From Bacteroidales bacterium (lineage in GTDB: Bacteria > Bacteroidota > Bacteroidia > Bacteroidales > Bacteroidaceae): a stretch of DNA of 21,193 bases. The notes below the pieces were generated by a model, which saw only the letters and a list, made by a program, of their open reading frames with translations, was not told the DNA's origin and made no database searches. The DNA is taken from the NCBI GenBank assembly GCA_004555245.1, contig SFIS01000054.1, forward strand, positions 1 to 21,193, given 5' to 3'. Made by a program: the position numbers and the translations under genes. Shown in pieces: positions 1-7,720 of the stretch (positions within the stretch are counted from its first letter, which is position 1; every line of letters begins with the position of its first letter).

Positions 1-101
1 CAGAGATTAACAACATCTGCATAAATCAACGAATTTGAATTTATTAACTAAATATATTTTGAAAATTTCATAGGAAGCACATCAAACTGTACACCCTATC
101 T

Positions 102-130
102 AATAAAACACAACTGGATTGTTGTTTTTG
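102..130 (-). terminator. Weak AT-rich terminator after the DUF711 gene
   Basis: Just past the stop codon of the DUF711 gene, the minus strand reads ACAAC, a six-base loop, GTTGT, then a T-rich tail (GTTTTATTA). The A-rich and T-rich flanks extend the stem with one bulge. The plus strand also ends in a five-T run, so it could work in both directions. The stem is short, so this is a plausible but weak call. Confidence 0.4.
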
Positions 131-136
131 TATTCT

Positions 137-1519
137 TCAGTTCTTGAACGAATGTATCGGTGCGGGTATGCGGCCGATGCGGTTGACGAAGCGCGAGCAG
201 TCGAAGGTGTTGACCGGCATGACAGGGGCGTGGCCCAACAGTCCGCCGAACTCTACCGTGTCGCCCACGCTCTTCCCGATGACAGGGATGATACGCACGG
301 CGGTGGTCTTCTGGTTCACCATGCCTATCGCCGCCTCGTCGGCAATGATGCCGGAGATGGTGGCGGCACTCGTGTCGCCCGGGATGGCTATCATGTCAAG
401 GCCGACAGAGCAGACGCATGTCATAGCCTCAAGTTTCTCTATCGTCAGGGCCCCCGCCTCTACGGCGTCTATCATACCCTGGTCTTCAGAGACCGGGATG
501 AAGGCTCCGGACAGTCCGCCGACATACGAGCTTGCCATCACACCGCCTTTCTTCACCTGATCGTTGAGCATGGCGAGGGCGGCGGTGGTGCCGGGAGCGC
601 CGGCATGCTCGACACCCATGCAGTGAAGGATGTCGGCAACGCTGTCGCCTATGGCAGGCGTAGGGGCAAGAGAGAGGTCGATGATGCCAAACGGAACGCC
701 GAGGCGGGCAGCAGCCTCTTGTGCCACCAACTGACCTACACGCGTAATCTTGAAAGCCGTCTTCTTTATCGTCTCGCCCAAGGTCTCGAAACTTGCCAGA
801 CCGGCGGGAGACGACGCATCCATCTGCTCTAACGCATATTTCACCACACCGGGACCTGACACGCCGACATTGATGATGGCGTCAGCCTCTGAGACACCGT
901 GGAAGGCACCCGCCATGAAAGGGTTGTCGTCGGGAGCGTTGCACAGAACGACAAGTTTGGCACAGCCAAGGGAATCGTTCTCGCGCGTCGCCTCGGCGGT
1001 AGCACGTATCGTCTCGCCCATCAGACGGACGGCATCCATGTTGATGCCTGTCTTCGTAGAGCCGACATTGATGCTCGAACAGATGCAGCCGGTGGTCGAA
1101 AGGGCCTCGGGGATGGAGCGGATGAGAAGCTCGTCGCTTGTCGTCATGCCCTTTGACACTACGGCAGAGAAACCGCCGAGGAAATTGACACCCACCTCGC
1201 GTGCCGCACGGTCGAGGGTGTGGGCTATCCGGACATAGTCTGAGGGAGACTTGCAGCATGACGCTCCGACAAGCGAGGCGGGGGTGATGGAGATGCGCTT
1301 GTTGACAATGGGTATCGCAAACTCGCGCGAAATCTCCTCGCCGGTGGAGACGAGACGGCTGGCAAGCGTCGTAATCTTGTCGTAGATGTTGAGGCAGGTG
1401 CGCTCCAACGAACTGTCGGCGCAGGAGAGAAGGGAGATGCCCATCGTGATGGTGCGGACATCAAGGTTCTCCTGCTCTATCATTTTGTTGGTCTCGATGA
1501 CCTCTGAAAGGTTTATCAT
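137..1519 (-). CDS. DUF711 / UPF0210 (PFL-like) family protein
   Basis: A 460-residue protein of the UPF0210 (DUF711) family, recognised by its overall sequence, including an N-terminal NLDVRTITMGISLLSC stretch and a C-terminal GRIPAPIHSFKN ending. Members are about 450 residues, so this copy is full length. The family is structurally related to pyruvate formate-lyase-like glycyl radical enzymes (hence the 'PFL family' label), but I see no C-terminal glycyl-radical motif, so a radical mechanism is not supported. It lies 30 bp downstream of an ACT-domain protein gene on the same strand. That pairing is conserved in other bacteria, for example streptococci. The reaction is unknown; a ligand-regulated two-protein unit is an inference from the ACT partner. 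The family assignment is firm, the function is not. Confidence 0.9.
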   Translation of the reverse strand: MINLSEVIETNKMIEQENLDVRTITMGISLLSCADSSLERTCLNIYDKITTLASRLVSTGEEISREFAIPIVNKRISITPASLVGASCCKSPSDYVRIAHTLDRAAREVGVNFLGGFSAVVSKGMTTSDELLIRSIPEALSTTGCICSSINVGSTKTGINMDAVRLMGETIRATAEATRENDSLGCAKLVVLCNAPDDNPFMAGAFHGVSEADAIINVGVSGPGVVKYALEQMDASSPAGLASFETLGETIKKTAFKITRVGQLVAQEAAARLGVPFGIIDLSLAPTPAIGDSVADILHCMGVEHAGAPGTTAALAMLNDQVKKGGVMASSYVGGLSGAFIPVSEDQGMIDAVEAGALTIEKLEAMTCVCSVGLDMIAIPGDTSAATISGIIADEAAIGMVNQKTTAVRIIPVIGKSVGDTVEFGGLLGHAPVMPVNTFDCSRFVNRIGRIPAPIHSFKN

Positions 1520-1549
1520 TATATCTTGTCTTTGTGGATGGATGATGGG

Positions 1550-1822
1550 TTAGATACGGTGCATCTTGTCGAAGATGTCCTCCAACTGGCATTTGATGGT
1601 CACTCCAAGGTCGCCGCCAAGCTCGTTGAGGTCGGTTGATACGCTGTCGAAGGCCTTGGGACATGAGGAGAGATCGACGATCATCATCATGTTGAAGAAA
1701 CCCTGAACGATGGTCTGGGAGATGTCGAGGATGTTGATGTTGTTGTCTGCAAGGTAGGTGCATACCTTTGCGATGATGCCTACGGTGTCTTTGCCGACAA
1801 CGGTGATGATTGCTCTTGTCAT
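1550..1822 (-). CDS. ACT-domain protein, UPF0237 family
   Basis: A 90-residue protein that is essentially one ACT domain. It opens with a beta strand (RAIITVVGKDTVGIIAKV) and the typical glycine turn of small-molecule-binding ACT folds, followed by NNINILDISQTIVQGFF and a second half-domain. ACT domains usually bind amino acids or similar small ligands as dimers; the ligand here is unknown. It is the first gene of a two-gene unit with the DUF711 protein. No clear TAnnTTTG promoter box was seen upstream, and the recA terminator lies about 75 bp before the ATG, so the pair probably has its own promoter of another type. Confidence 0.9.
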   Translation of the reverse strand: MTRAIITVVGKDTVGIIAKVCTYLADNNINILDISQTIVQGFFNMMMIVDLSSCPKAFDSVSTDLNELGGDLGVTIKCQLEDIFDKMHRI

Positions 1823-1896
1823 TGTCTGATGGTGTTATATAGGGCGGGACATGGATGCCCGCACCGGGATGATAAGTATGATTCGTGATGTGACGT

Positions 1897-1960
1897 AAAA
1901 AAAACAGTCCCGCACCGCTTTCTGCCTGACAGCGTCAGGGCAGGGAAAGCGGAGCGGGAC
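1897..1960 (-). terminator. Strong intrinsic terminator of recA
   Basis: On the minus strand, starting 14 bp after the recA stop, a long hairpin pairs GTCCCGC-n-CCGCTTTC with GAAAGCGG-n-GCGGGAC (single mismatch). It is topped by an inner stem around CTGAC/GTCAG and followed directly by eight T. This is a textbook Rho-independent terminator and separates recA from the downstream ACT/DUF711 pair. Confidence 0.92.
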
Positions 1961-1974
1961 GTGATGACGGGGGA

Positions 1975-3006
1975 TTATTGCATGTTTTCTTTAGCGTGTT
2001 CTCTTACTTTTTCTTCTATTTCAGAGCATAGCTCCTCATTGTCGCGCAGAAGCTGCTTCGTGGCTTCGCGACCCTGGCCGAGGCGTGTCTCGCCGTAGCT
2101 GAACCATGAGCCGGACTTCCTGATGATGTCAAACTCTACCGCGAGGTCGAGAATCTCGCCTATCTTTGATATGCCCTGGCCGAAGAGAATCTCGAATTCT
2201 GCCTTGCGGAACGGAGGCGCAACCTTGTTCTTCACTACCTTTACGCGAACCTGATTGCCGAGGATGGTGTCGCCTTCCTTTATCGCCGTCACACGGCGGA
2301 TGTCAAGACGCACTGAGGCATAGAACTTCAGGGCGTTGCCACCGGTAGTGGTCTCGGGGTTGCCGAACATCACGCCAATCTTCTCGCGCAGCTGGTTGAT
2401 GAAGATGCATGTCGTGTTGGTCTTGGAAATGGTGGAGGTGAGCTTGCGCAGCGCCTGCGACATGAGACGCGCCTGAAGCCCTACCTTGTTGTCGCCCATC
2501 TCACCTTCAATCTCCGCCTTGGGAGTGAGGGCGGCGACAGAATCGATGACGACGATGTCAAGGGCTGCGGAAGAGATGAGCTGGTCGGCTATCTCCAACG
2601 CCTGCTCGCCGTTGTCGGGCTGTGAGATGAGGAGGTTGGAGACATCAACACCGAGGTTGGCGGCATAGAAACGGTCGAAGGCGTGCTCCGCATCGATGAT
2701 GGCGGCCAGCCCGCCCTGCTTCTGAGCCTCGGCAATGGCATGGATGGCGAGTGTCGTCTTGCCGGATGATTCCGGACCGTAAATCTCGATGATGCGACCC
2801 TTGGGATAACCGCCTACGCCAAGAGCGAGGTCAAGACCTAACGAGCCGGAGGGTATCACCTCTACTTTGTCAAACTGCTGGTCGCCGAGCTTCATTATTG
2901 AGCCTTTGCCGAAGTCTTTCTCTATCTTTGACATCGCAGCACGCAGCGCCATGAGCTTCTCGCTCGTCTGTCCCTGTGGAGCCTGTTCGGTTTCTTTCTT
3001 TGCCAT
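1975..3006 (-). CDS. recA: Recombinase RecA
   Basis: RecA forms ATP-dependent filaments on single-stranded DNA, catalyses homologous strand exchange and triggers LexA-type self-cleavage. The 343-residue length is normal. The Walker A motif GPESSGKT is at residues 77-84, Walker B (IVVID) at about 151-155, and the L2 DNA-binding loop region NQLREKIGVMFGNPETTTGG at about 204-223. The N-terminal oligomerisation helix (about 12-35) and the GKGSIMKLGD segment are present. The C-terminal tail is acidic. It appears monocistronic: a 149-bp gap precedes it and a strong terminator follows. I saw no TAnnTTTG box or recognisable LexA-type operator upstream, so SOS control cannot be argued from the sequence. 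Confidence 0.99.
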   Translation of the reverse strand: MAKKETEQAPQGQTSEKLMALRAAMSKIEKDFGKGSIMKLGDQQFDKVEVIPSGSLGLDLALGVGGYPKGRIIEIYGPESSGKTTLAIHAIAEAQKQGGLAAIIDAEHAFDRFYAANLGVDVSNLLISQPDNGEQALEIADQLISSAALDIVVIDSVAALTPKAEIEGEMGDNKVGLQARLMSQALRKLTSTISKTNTTCIFINQLREKIGVMFGNPETTTGGNALKFYASVRLDIRRVTAIKEGDTILGNQVRVKVVKNKVAPPFRKAEFEILFGQGISKIGEILDLAVEFDIIRKSGSWFSYGETRLGQGREATKQLLRDNEELCSEIEEKVREHAKENMQ

Positions 3007-3155
3007 GTTGTTTTTCGTGTTCTGGTGTGAGACAGGATGCTCTCCCGCCTCTCTGTTTGTAATATGTGGTTAGTGATTCTTGCCCGTTTGTGCTATTATA
3101 TATAAATAGGTGGGCTGATATACATTGGTGGTTGCGCTGTTGTGACGGATATGCG

Positions 3156-3830
3156 CTATTCCGTCCTCAGCTCGTCGGCCTTCACTCCGAGGGCCGCCAT
3201 GAGAGAATAGCCCAGGATGTCGGTGCGGCATGGCATGCCGGCAAGAGGCTCCATGGCGAATGTCGTCACACGCTTGTCTGGGCAGGTTCTGTCTATGAAC
3301 TGCAGGACGGGATGCAGCAGGCCTGCCATACCCTTGTCCTGCTCAAGGTCGGGGACAAGCATGATGCGCCTGACGTGATGCTCGTCGGCAAGAGCGGCGA
3401 GAACATCGAGAAAGATGTCTGCCTTCGTCATTGTCTCCTGATGTGCCTCGCCGGATAGTGTGGAGAACGAGAACTCGCCCAACCTGCCTTTGAAAGCACG
3501 CCCGTTAAGCACGCTACTCTCCTCGATGTCCTCGTCGCTGTGGGGCGGGAGGTTGTCGCCGAAGATGCCCGGATTGAAGTTGTCCATCTCGCGCTTAGCA
3601 ACGTCGTGGATGAGAATGACGGAGGTGAGAGGCGTCGATGCTTCAGCCGGCTTCTCCTGACAGCCGCCGTCGAGGGCTATGCACTCCACCCATTGTGCCA
3701 TGTCGGCTTGCGGAATGTGCCTGCCTATCATACGCTCGAAGTTCACGATAAGGTTGAAAGCGACTTTATCGACGTAGTCAGCATCGGCTATGATGATATT
3801 CTCGCCGAGATGTTTGTTCTTGAACGGCAT
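3156..3830 (-). CDS. Uncharacterised Bacteroidales protein upstream of recA
   Basis: A soluble protein of 224 residues with no membrane segment or signal peptide. I do not recognise a catalytic motif. It resembles a conserved hypothetical family of Bacteroidales, possibly the one labelled DUF6621, but that name is from memory. Visible features are an early hydrophobic strand (ENIIIADADYVDKVAFNLIVN), a middle SVILIHDVAKREMDNF segment, and a later IMLVPDLEQDKGMAGLL segment suggesting an alpha/beta fold. The open frame extends upstream to a TTG at 3860, but that TTG is part of a TAATTTTG promoter box, so translation should start at the ATG at 3830. The gap to recA is 149 bp and no terminator was seen between them, so read-through into recA is possible. 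Confidence 0.85.
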   Translation of the reverse strand: MPFKNKHLGENIIIADADYVDKVAFNLIVNFERMIGRHIPQADMAQWVECIALDGGCQEKPAEASTPLTSVILIHDVAKREMDNFNPGIFGDNLPPHSDEDIEESSVLNGRAFKGRLGEFSFSTLSGEAHQETMTKADIFLDVLAALADEHHVRRIMLVPDLEQDKGMAGLLHPVLQFIDRTCPDKRVTTFAMEPLAGMPCRTDILGYSLMAALGVKADELRTE

Positions 3831-3857
3831 ATATGGATGTGGATGGTTGTGATTCTG

Positions 3858-3865
3858 CAAAATTA
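3858..3865 (-). promoter_or_regulatory. Bacteroidetes -7 box for the 3156-3830 gene
   Basis: The minus strand reads TAATTTTG, an exact match to the Bacteroidetes -7 consensus TAnnTTTG. Transcription would start near 3851, giving a leader of about 20 nt to the ATG at 3830. A good -33 TTTG at the usual spacing is not visible. The surrounding sequence is AT-rich, unlike the genes. Confidence 0.55.
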
Positions 3866-3984
3866 GTAAAATTTATCTGTAAATCATGCCTGCCATGCCT
3901 ACAATTAAGTTTTGTTAATATGTGATGTCTTGAAACGACAGCCGATGCCTGTGGACAGCGTGCCGATGACGGCGTGACAGGGGC

Positions 3985-5037
3985 TCAGTCGAGCTTCAGG
4001 TCGCCTTCCTTTATCCATCCCTTGCGGCGCATGACAGAGCCGATGACGGGCGTGAGGACGGCGGGAAGCACGAAGGAGATGAGCAGGAGACCGCCCCAGT
4101 CGGACATGGTGATGCACTCGCGCGTGCCGGCGGCTATCTCTGACATCCATCCCGTATAGACGCCAATCTGCCCTACAAAGCCGCATGTGCCCATGCCTGA
4201 GGATATGGCAGGGCCGTTCATCTCAAGATGGAAGAGGCATGTGGCAAGCGGACCCGTTATGGCGCTGACGATGATGACGGGCAGCCAGATGCGTGGGTTG
4301 CGCACGATGTTGCCCATCTGAAGCATACTTGTGCCGATGCCCTGCGAGAGAAGGCCGTTCCAGCCGTTCTCCCTGAAACTGAGAACGGCAAAGCCTACCA
4401 TCTGTGCACAGCATCCCGCAAGGGCTGCACCGCCTGCCAGACCGGTGAGAGACAGTGCGGCGCAGATAGCCGCCGAACTGATGGGGAGGGTCAGCGTGAT
4501 GCCGACGACAACGGAGACGATGGCACCCATGATGAGCGGCTGCTGCTCAGTAGCCCATATTATGAGGCCGCCGACACTGCTTGCGACAGCCCCTATGCCC
4601 GGCGCGATGAGGTAGGAGAGACCTATGCCGACAGCGATGGTGACAAGGGGAGTGACGATGATGTCTATCTTTGTGCGGTTGGAGACAAGCTGTCCGAACC
4701 ATACCGTGACGAGAGCGATGACGAAGACGGCAAGCGGACCGCCTGCACCGCCCATGCTGTTCGCTGCCCCGCCGACGGCTGCCATGGCGAAGATGACGAG
4801 CGGGGCTGACTGGAGAGCGTAGGCAATGGCTACAGCCATGGCGGGACCTGCCATTGACTTGGCGAACGAACCTGCCTCTTCCAGACATGACAACCCTGTC
4901 TGCTGACCTATCGTGGAGATAATCGTGCCAATGAGAAGAGAGGCAAACAAGCCCTGTGCCATAGCTCCGAGAGCTGTGACGAGCATGTTGCCTCTCTTTT
5001 TATCCGCCGGCTGGCGGCGCAAAATGTTCTTCCGCAT
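3985..5037 (-). CDS. PTS EIIC-like membrane protein (PTS_EIIC_2 type)
   Basis: A 350-residue integral membrane protein with about nine or ten hydrophobic segments rich in Gly and Ala. It resembles the PTS_EIIC_2 type of transporter subunit, including a central LTLPISSAAICAALSL stretch and a conserved C-terminal part (FVGQIGVYTGW, then a final hydrophobic segment and a basic tail). EIIC subunits normally translocate a sugar with phosphate supplied by EIIA/EIIB, EI and HPr. None of those is in this window, and most Bacteroidetes lack a complete sugar PTS, so this may work without phosphorylation. The substrate is unknown. It starts 11 bp after asd and is probably cotranscribed with it, which suggests, but does not show, a link to amino-acid metabolism. 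An alternative start is Met18. Confidence 0.82.
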   Translation of the reverse strand: MRKNILRRQPADKKRGNMLVTALGAMAQGLFASLLIGTIISTIGQQTGLSCLEEAGSFAKSMAGPAMAVAIAYALQSAPLVIFAMAAVGGAANSMGGAGGPLAVFVIALVTVWFGQLVSNRTKIDIIVTPLVTIAVGIGLSYLIAPGIGAVASSVGGLIIWATEQQPLIMGAIVSVVVGITLTLPISSAAICAALSLTGLAGGAALAGCCAQMVGFAVLSFRENGWNGLLSQGIGTSMLQMGNIVRNPRIWLPVIIVSAITGPLATCLFHLEMNGPAISSGMGTCGFVGQIGVYTGWMSEIAAGTRECITMSDWGGLLLISFVLPAVLTPVIGSVMRRKGWIKEGDLKLD

Positions 5038-5048
5038 TTGACGAATGC

Positions 5049-6107
5049 TTACTTCACGTTTCCTACCTTAATGAGATATTCTGCAATCTGTACGGCATTG
5101 AGTGCGGCACCCTTCTTTATCTGGTCGCCCGAGAGCCAGAAAGTGAGGCCGTTGTCGTTGGCGAGATCTTTACGCACACGTCCTACATAGACATCGTCTT
5201 TGCCCGCCGTATAGAGCGGCATGGGGTAGGGCAGACCTTCCATCGTCTCTTTCGTGGCGTCCGGGTTTGCCTTTGTGCCGACACGTTTCGGGTCGTCGAT
5301 GAGTGTCACGCCTTCTGCTGCGGCGAGTGCAGCCTGTGCCGCTTCTACCGAAACAGGCTCGTCGGTCTCAACCCATACAGCCTCTGAATGGGCGCGGAGA
5401 GACGAGATGCGCACGCACATGGCTGAGCAGCGCGCGTCGGTGTGCATGATCTTCTTTGTCTCGTTGAACATCTTCATCTCCTCTTTGGTATAGCCGTTGT
5501 CCTGGAAGACGTCAATCTGGGGTATCACATTGTATGCCAGCTGGTATGCAAACTTGTTCACCGTAGGCTCTTCGTCGTTGGCAAGCTGCTTGTATTGCTG
5601 CTGCAGTTCAGCCATGGCAGCGGCTCCCGCACCGGATGCCGACTGGTATGACGCTACGTGTATGCGGTTGATGTGCGACAGTTTCTCGATAGGTTTGAGG
5701 CATACGACCATCATGATGGTGGTGCAGTTTGGGTTGGCGATGATGCCGCGCGGACGGTTCAGGGCATCCTCCGCGTTGCATTCGGGCACTACGAGAGGCA
5801 CGTCGTCATCCATACGGAATGCACTTGAATTGTCAATCATCACTGCGCCGTAGCGTGTGATGTCTTCTGCAAACTCTTTTGAGGTGCCTGCTCCGGCTGA
5901 CGTGAAGGCTATATCGACATCCTTGAAGGCATCGCCATGTTCGAGAAGCTGTACTTCATACTCTTTGCCGCGGAACGTGTATTTTGTTCCGGCAGAACGT
6001 GTTGAACCGAAGAGGACGAGTTCGTCGAGGGGGAAATTTCTTTCATCGAGGACACGGAGAAACTCCTGTCCTACGGCGCCGCTGGCACCTACAATTGCTA
6101 CTTTCAT
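5049..6107 (-). CDS. asd: Aspartate-semialdehyde dehydrogenase
   Basis: Reduces aspartyl-4-phosphate to aspartate semialdehyde with NADPH, the branch point to lysine/diaminopimelate, threonine and methionine. The 352-residue protein has the nucleotide-binding GASGAVG at residues 7-13, the catalytic cysteine C128 in NPNCTT, and the active-site histidine H240 in RISSLRAHS. The SASGAG segment at about 156-161 is also conserved. The frame stays open 31 codons further upstream, but that stretch is lysine- and asparagine-rich, matches nothing in the family and lies in an AT-rich gap. The family start MKVAIVGASG at 6107 is therefore chosen. There is a 92-bp gap after trkH and no TAnnTTTG box in it. 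Homoserine made from its product feeds the MetH/MetF pathway encoded further on. Confidence 0.97.
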   Translation of the reverse strand: MKVAIVGASGAVGQEFLRVLDERNFPLDELVLFGSTRSAGTKYTFRGKEYEVQLLEHGDAFKDVDIAFTSAGAGTSKEFAEDITRYGAVMIDNSSAFRMDDDVPLVVPECNAEDALNRPRGIIANPNCTTIMMVVCLKPIEKLSHINRIHVASYQSASGAGAAAMAELQQQYKQLANDEEPTVNKFAYQLAYNVIPQIDVFQDNGYTKEEMKMFNETKKIMHTDARCSAMCVRISSLRAHSEAVWVETDEPVSVEAAQAALAAAEGVTLIDDPKRVGTKANPDATKETMEGLPYPMPLYTAGKDDVYVGRVRKDLANDNGLTFWLSGDQIKKGAALNAVQIAEYLIKVGNVK

Positions 6108-6199
6108 TGTCTTGTTATTTTTGTTGTGTTTTATGTTTTTTCTAATACCTATATATTGTCTTTCTGTTCGTGTCCCGCTATCCTGCTTCAGGCACGACA

Positions 6200-7660
6200 T
6201 CAGTTGTTACGCCAGAACTCCGGTGTGAAGAGAATGAGGACGGAGAATATCTCAAGACGGCCGATGAGCATCATCGTGGCGCAGAACCATTTGCACGAGA
6301 CGGGCAGTTCTGCCCACGACATTGTCGGTCCGATTTCGACACCGAGTGTCGGTCCTACGTTTGAGAGGCACGAGAGGCAGAGGGTGATGGAGTTGATGAC
6401 ATCCACTCCGATTGCCGTGAAATATGTTGCGGAGATGAGGAAGAGTGTCAGATAGAGTGCGAAGAACGGCATGAGGCTGTTTAGTGTCTTCTGCGAGATG
6501 ATGTTCTCGCCCAGCCTGACAGGCAGCATGGCGTTCGGGTGAAGTATCTGTCTGAACTCGTTGGCGATGATTTTGAAGACGAGCACCAGTCTCATACACT
6601 TCGCTCCTCCCGCTGTCGAGCCGGCGCAGCCTCCGATGAACATGCACACGCCGAGCACAATCCATGTGACGTGCGGCCATTGTCCGGCGTCGTCGCTGAA
6701 CAGTCCGGTGCTGGTGATGAACGAGACAACCTGGAACAGTCCGAATCTCAGGGCGTTCCAGAAGTCGTATCCGTTCTTGCTCATGAGATAGTACATCACG
6801 ATGGCAGTGCATGCCACGATAGCCCCGATATACAGCCTTATCTCACTGTTGCGGAAGAAGTCGCCTATCTGACGCTTAATGATGGTGGCATAGAGCAGCA
6901 GGAAATTGATGCCGGCGAGGAAGCAGAAGAGCGTTGCGGTGTATTCGATGAAGGGCGAGTTGAAAAATTCTGTCGAGCTGTTGTGTGTGGCGAAGCCTCC
7001 TGTCGCGAGTGTTGTCATCGAATAGTTTATGCAGTCGAACGCCGACATGCCGCCGATGTAGTAGCACAGAGCGCAGACAAGCGTGAGAATGATGTATATC
7101 ATCCAGATGAAGTGTGCGCTGGTAGAGAGCCGCGGGTGCATCTTCGTATGTATCGGTCCGGTTGTCTCGGCTGAGAAGACTTTCACGCTACCGCTTCCGA
7201 CAAGTGACGGCAGGAGCGCAATGGTGAAGAAAACGATGCCGAGACCACCTATCCACTGTGTCATGGACCTCCAGAAAAGTATGGCATGGGGCAGCACCTC
7301 GACGTCGTCAATGATGCTTGCGCCTGTTGTGGTGAATCCGGATATCGTCTCGAAGAAGGCATCGGTGACGTTGGCTGTATAACCGCCTATGAGGAACGGG
7401 AACATTCCGAAGAACGAGAATATGACCCATGTGGCAGTGACGAGGAAATAGGCTTCTTTCCTGCGCAGGTTGTTGTCGGCGCCTCGCCCGGTGATTCTGC
7501 ACGCTACGCCTCCAGCCGCAGTGATGGCAGTGCTGCTGATAAAGGGCAGCGTGTCGCTTTCTCCGTAGCATAAGGACATTATGGAGCAGACGAGCATCAG
7601 CGTCGCTTCGATCATTAGCAGCGAGCCTATTATCTTGTTGAGTAATTTCCAGTTGAGCAT
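6200..7660 (-). CDS. trkH: K+ uptake protein TrkH, membrane subunit
   Basis: The ion-conducting subunit of the Trk/Ktr potassium uptake system in the inner membrane. The 486-residue protein has four repeated pore units, each with a selectivity-filter segment: SGFTTTGAS (107-115), TTLATGGFA (216-224), VVSFITSTGLFS (311-322) and SCLSNVGPTLG (430-440). The filter glycines are G113, G221 or G222, G319 and G436. An intramembrane-loop-like stretch, GGCAGSTAGGAK (343-354), is present as in TrkH proteins. It lies 60 bp downstream of trkA, its cytoplasmic regulator, and is the last gene of the pepC-dxs-trkA-trkH run. All key parts are intact. Confidence 0.97.
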   Translation of the reverse strand: MLNWKLLNKIIGSLLMIEATLMLVCSIMSLCYGESDTLPFISSTAITAAGGVACRITGRGADNNLRRKEAYFLVTATWVIFSFFGMFPFLIGGYTANVTDAFFETISGFTTTGASIIDDVEVLPHAILFWRSMTQWIGGLGIVFFTIALLPSLVGSGSVKVFSAETTGPIHTKMHPRLSTSAHFIWMIYIILTLVCALCYYIGGMSAFDCINYSMTTLATGGFATHNSSTEFFNSPFIEYTATLFCFLAGINFLLLYATIIKRQIGDFFRNSEIRLYIGAIVACTAIVMYYLMSKNGYDFWNALRFGLFQVVSFITSTGLFSDDAGQWPHVTWIVLGVCMFIGGCAGSTAGGAKCMRLVLVFKIIANEFRQILHPNAMLPVRLGENIISQKTLNSLMPFFALYLTLFLISATYFTAIGVDVINSITLCLSCLSNVGPTLGVEIGPTMSWAELPVSCKWFCATMMLIGRLEIFSVLILFTPEFWRNN

Positions 7661-7720
7661 CAGTCGTCTTCGTTTGTTTTCTTTTTTTCTGCCGGTGAGA
7701 GTCTTGTTGCGGCGGTGCGG

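Noticed and set aside
3093..3109. AT-rich palindrome upstream of recA as a LexA-type operator
   Set aside because: Only five outer base pairs (CTATT/AATAG) match around an alternating TA centre, which is expected by chance in such sequence.
6108..6200. 31-residue N-terminal extension of asd
   Set aside because: Lys/Asn-rich translation of an AT-rich gap; the NADP-binding fold starts at the chosen Met.
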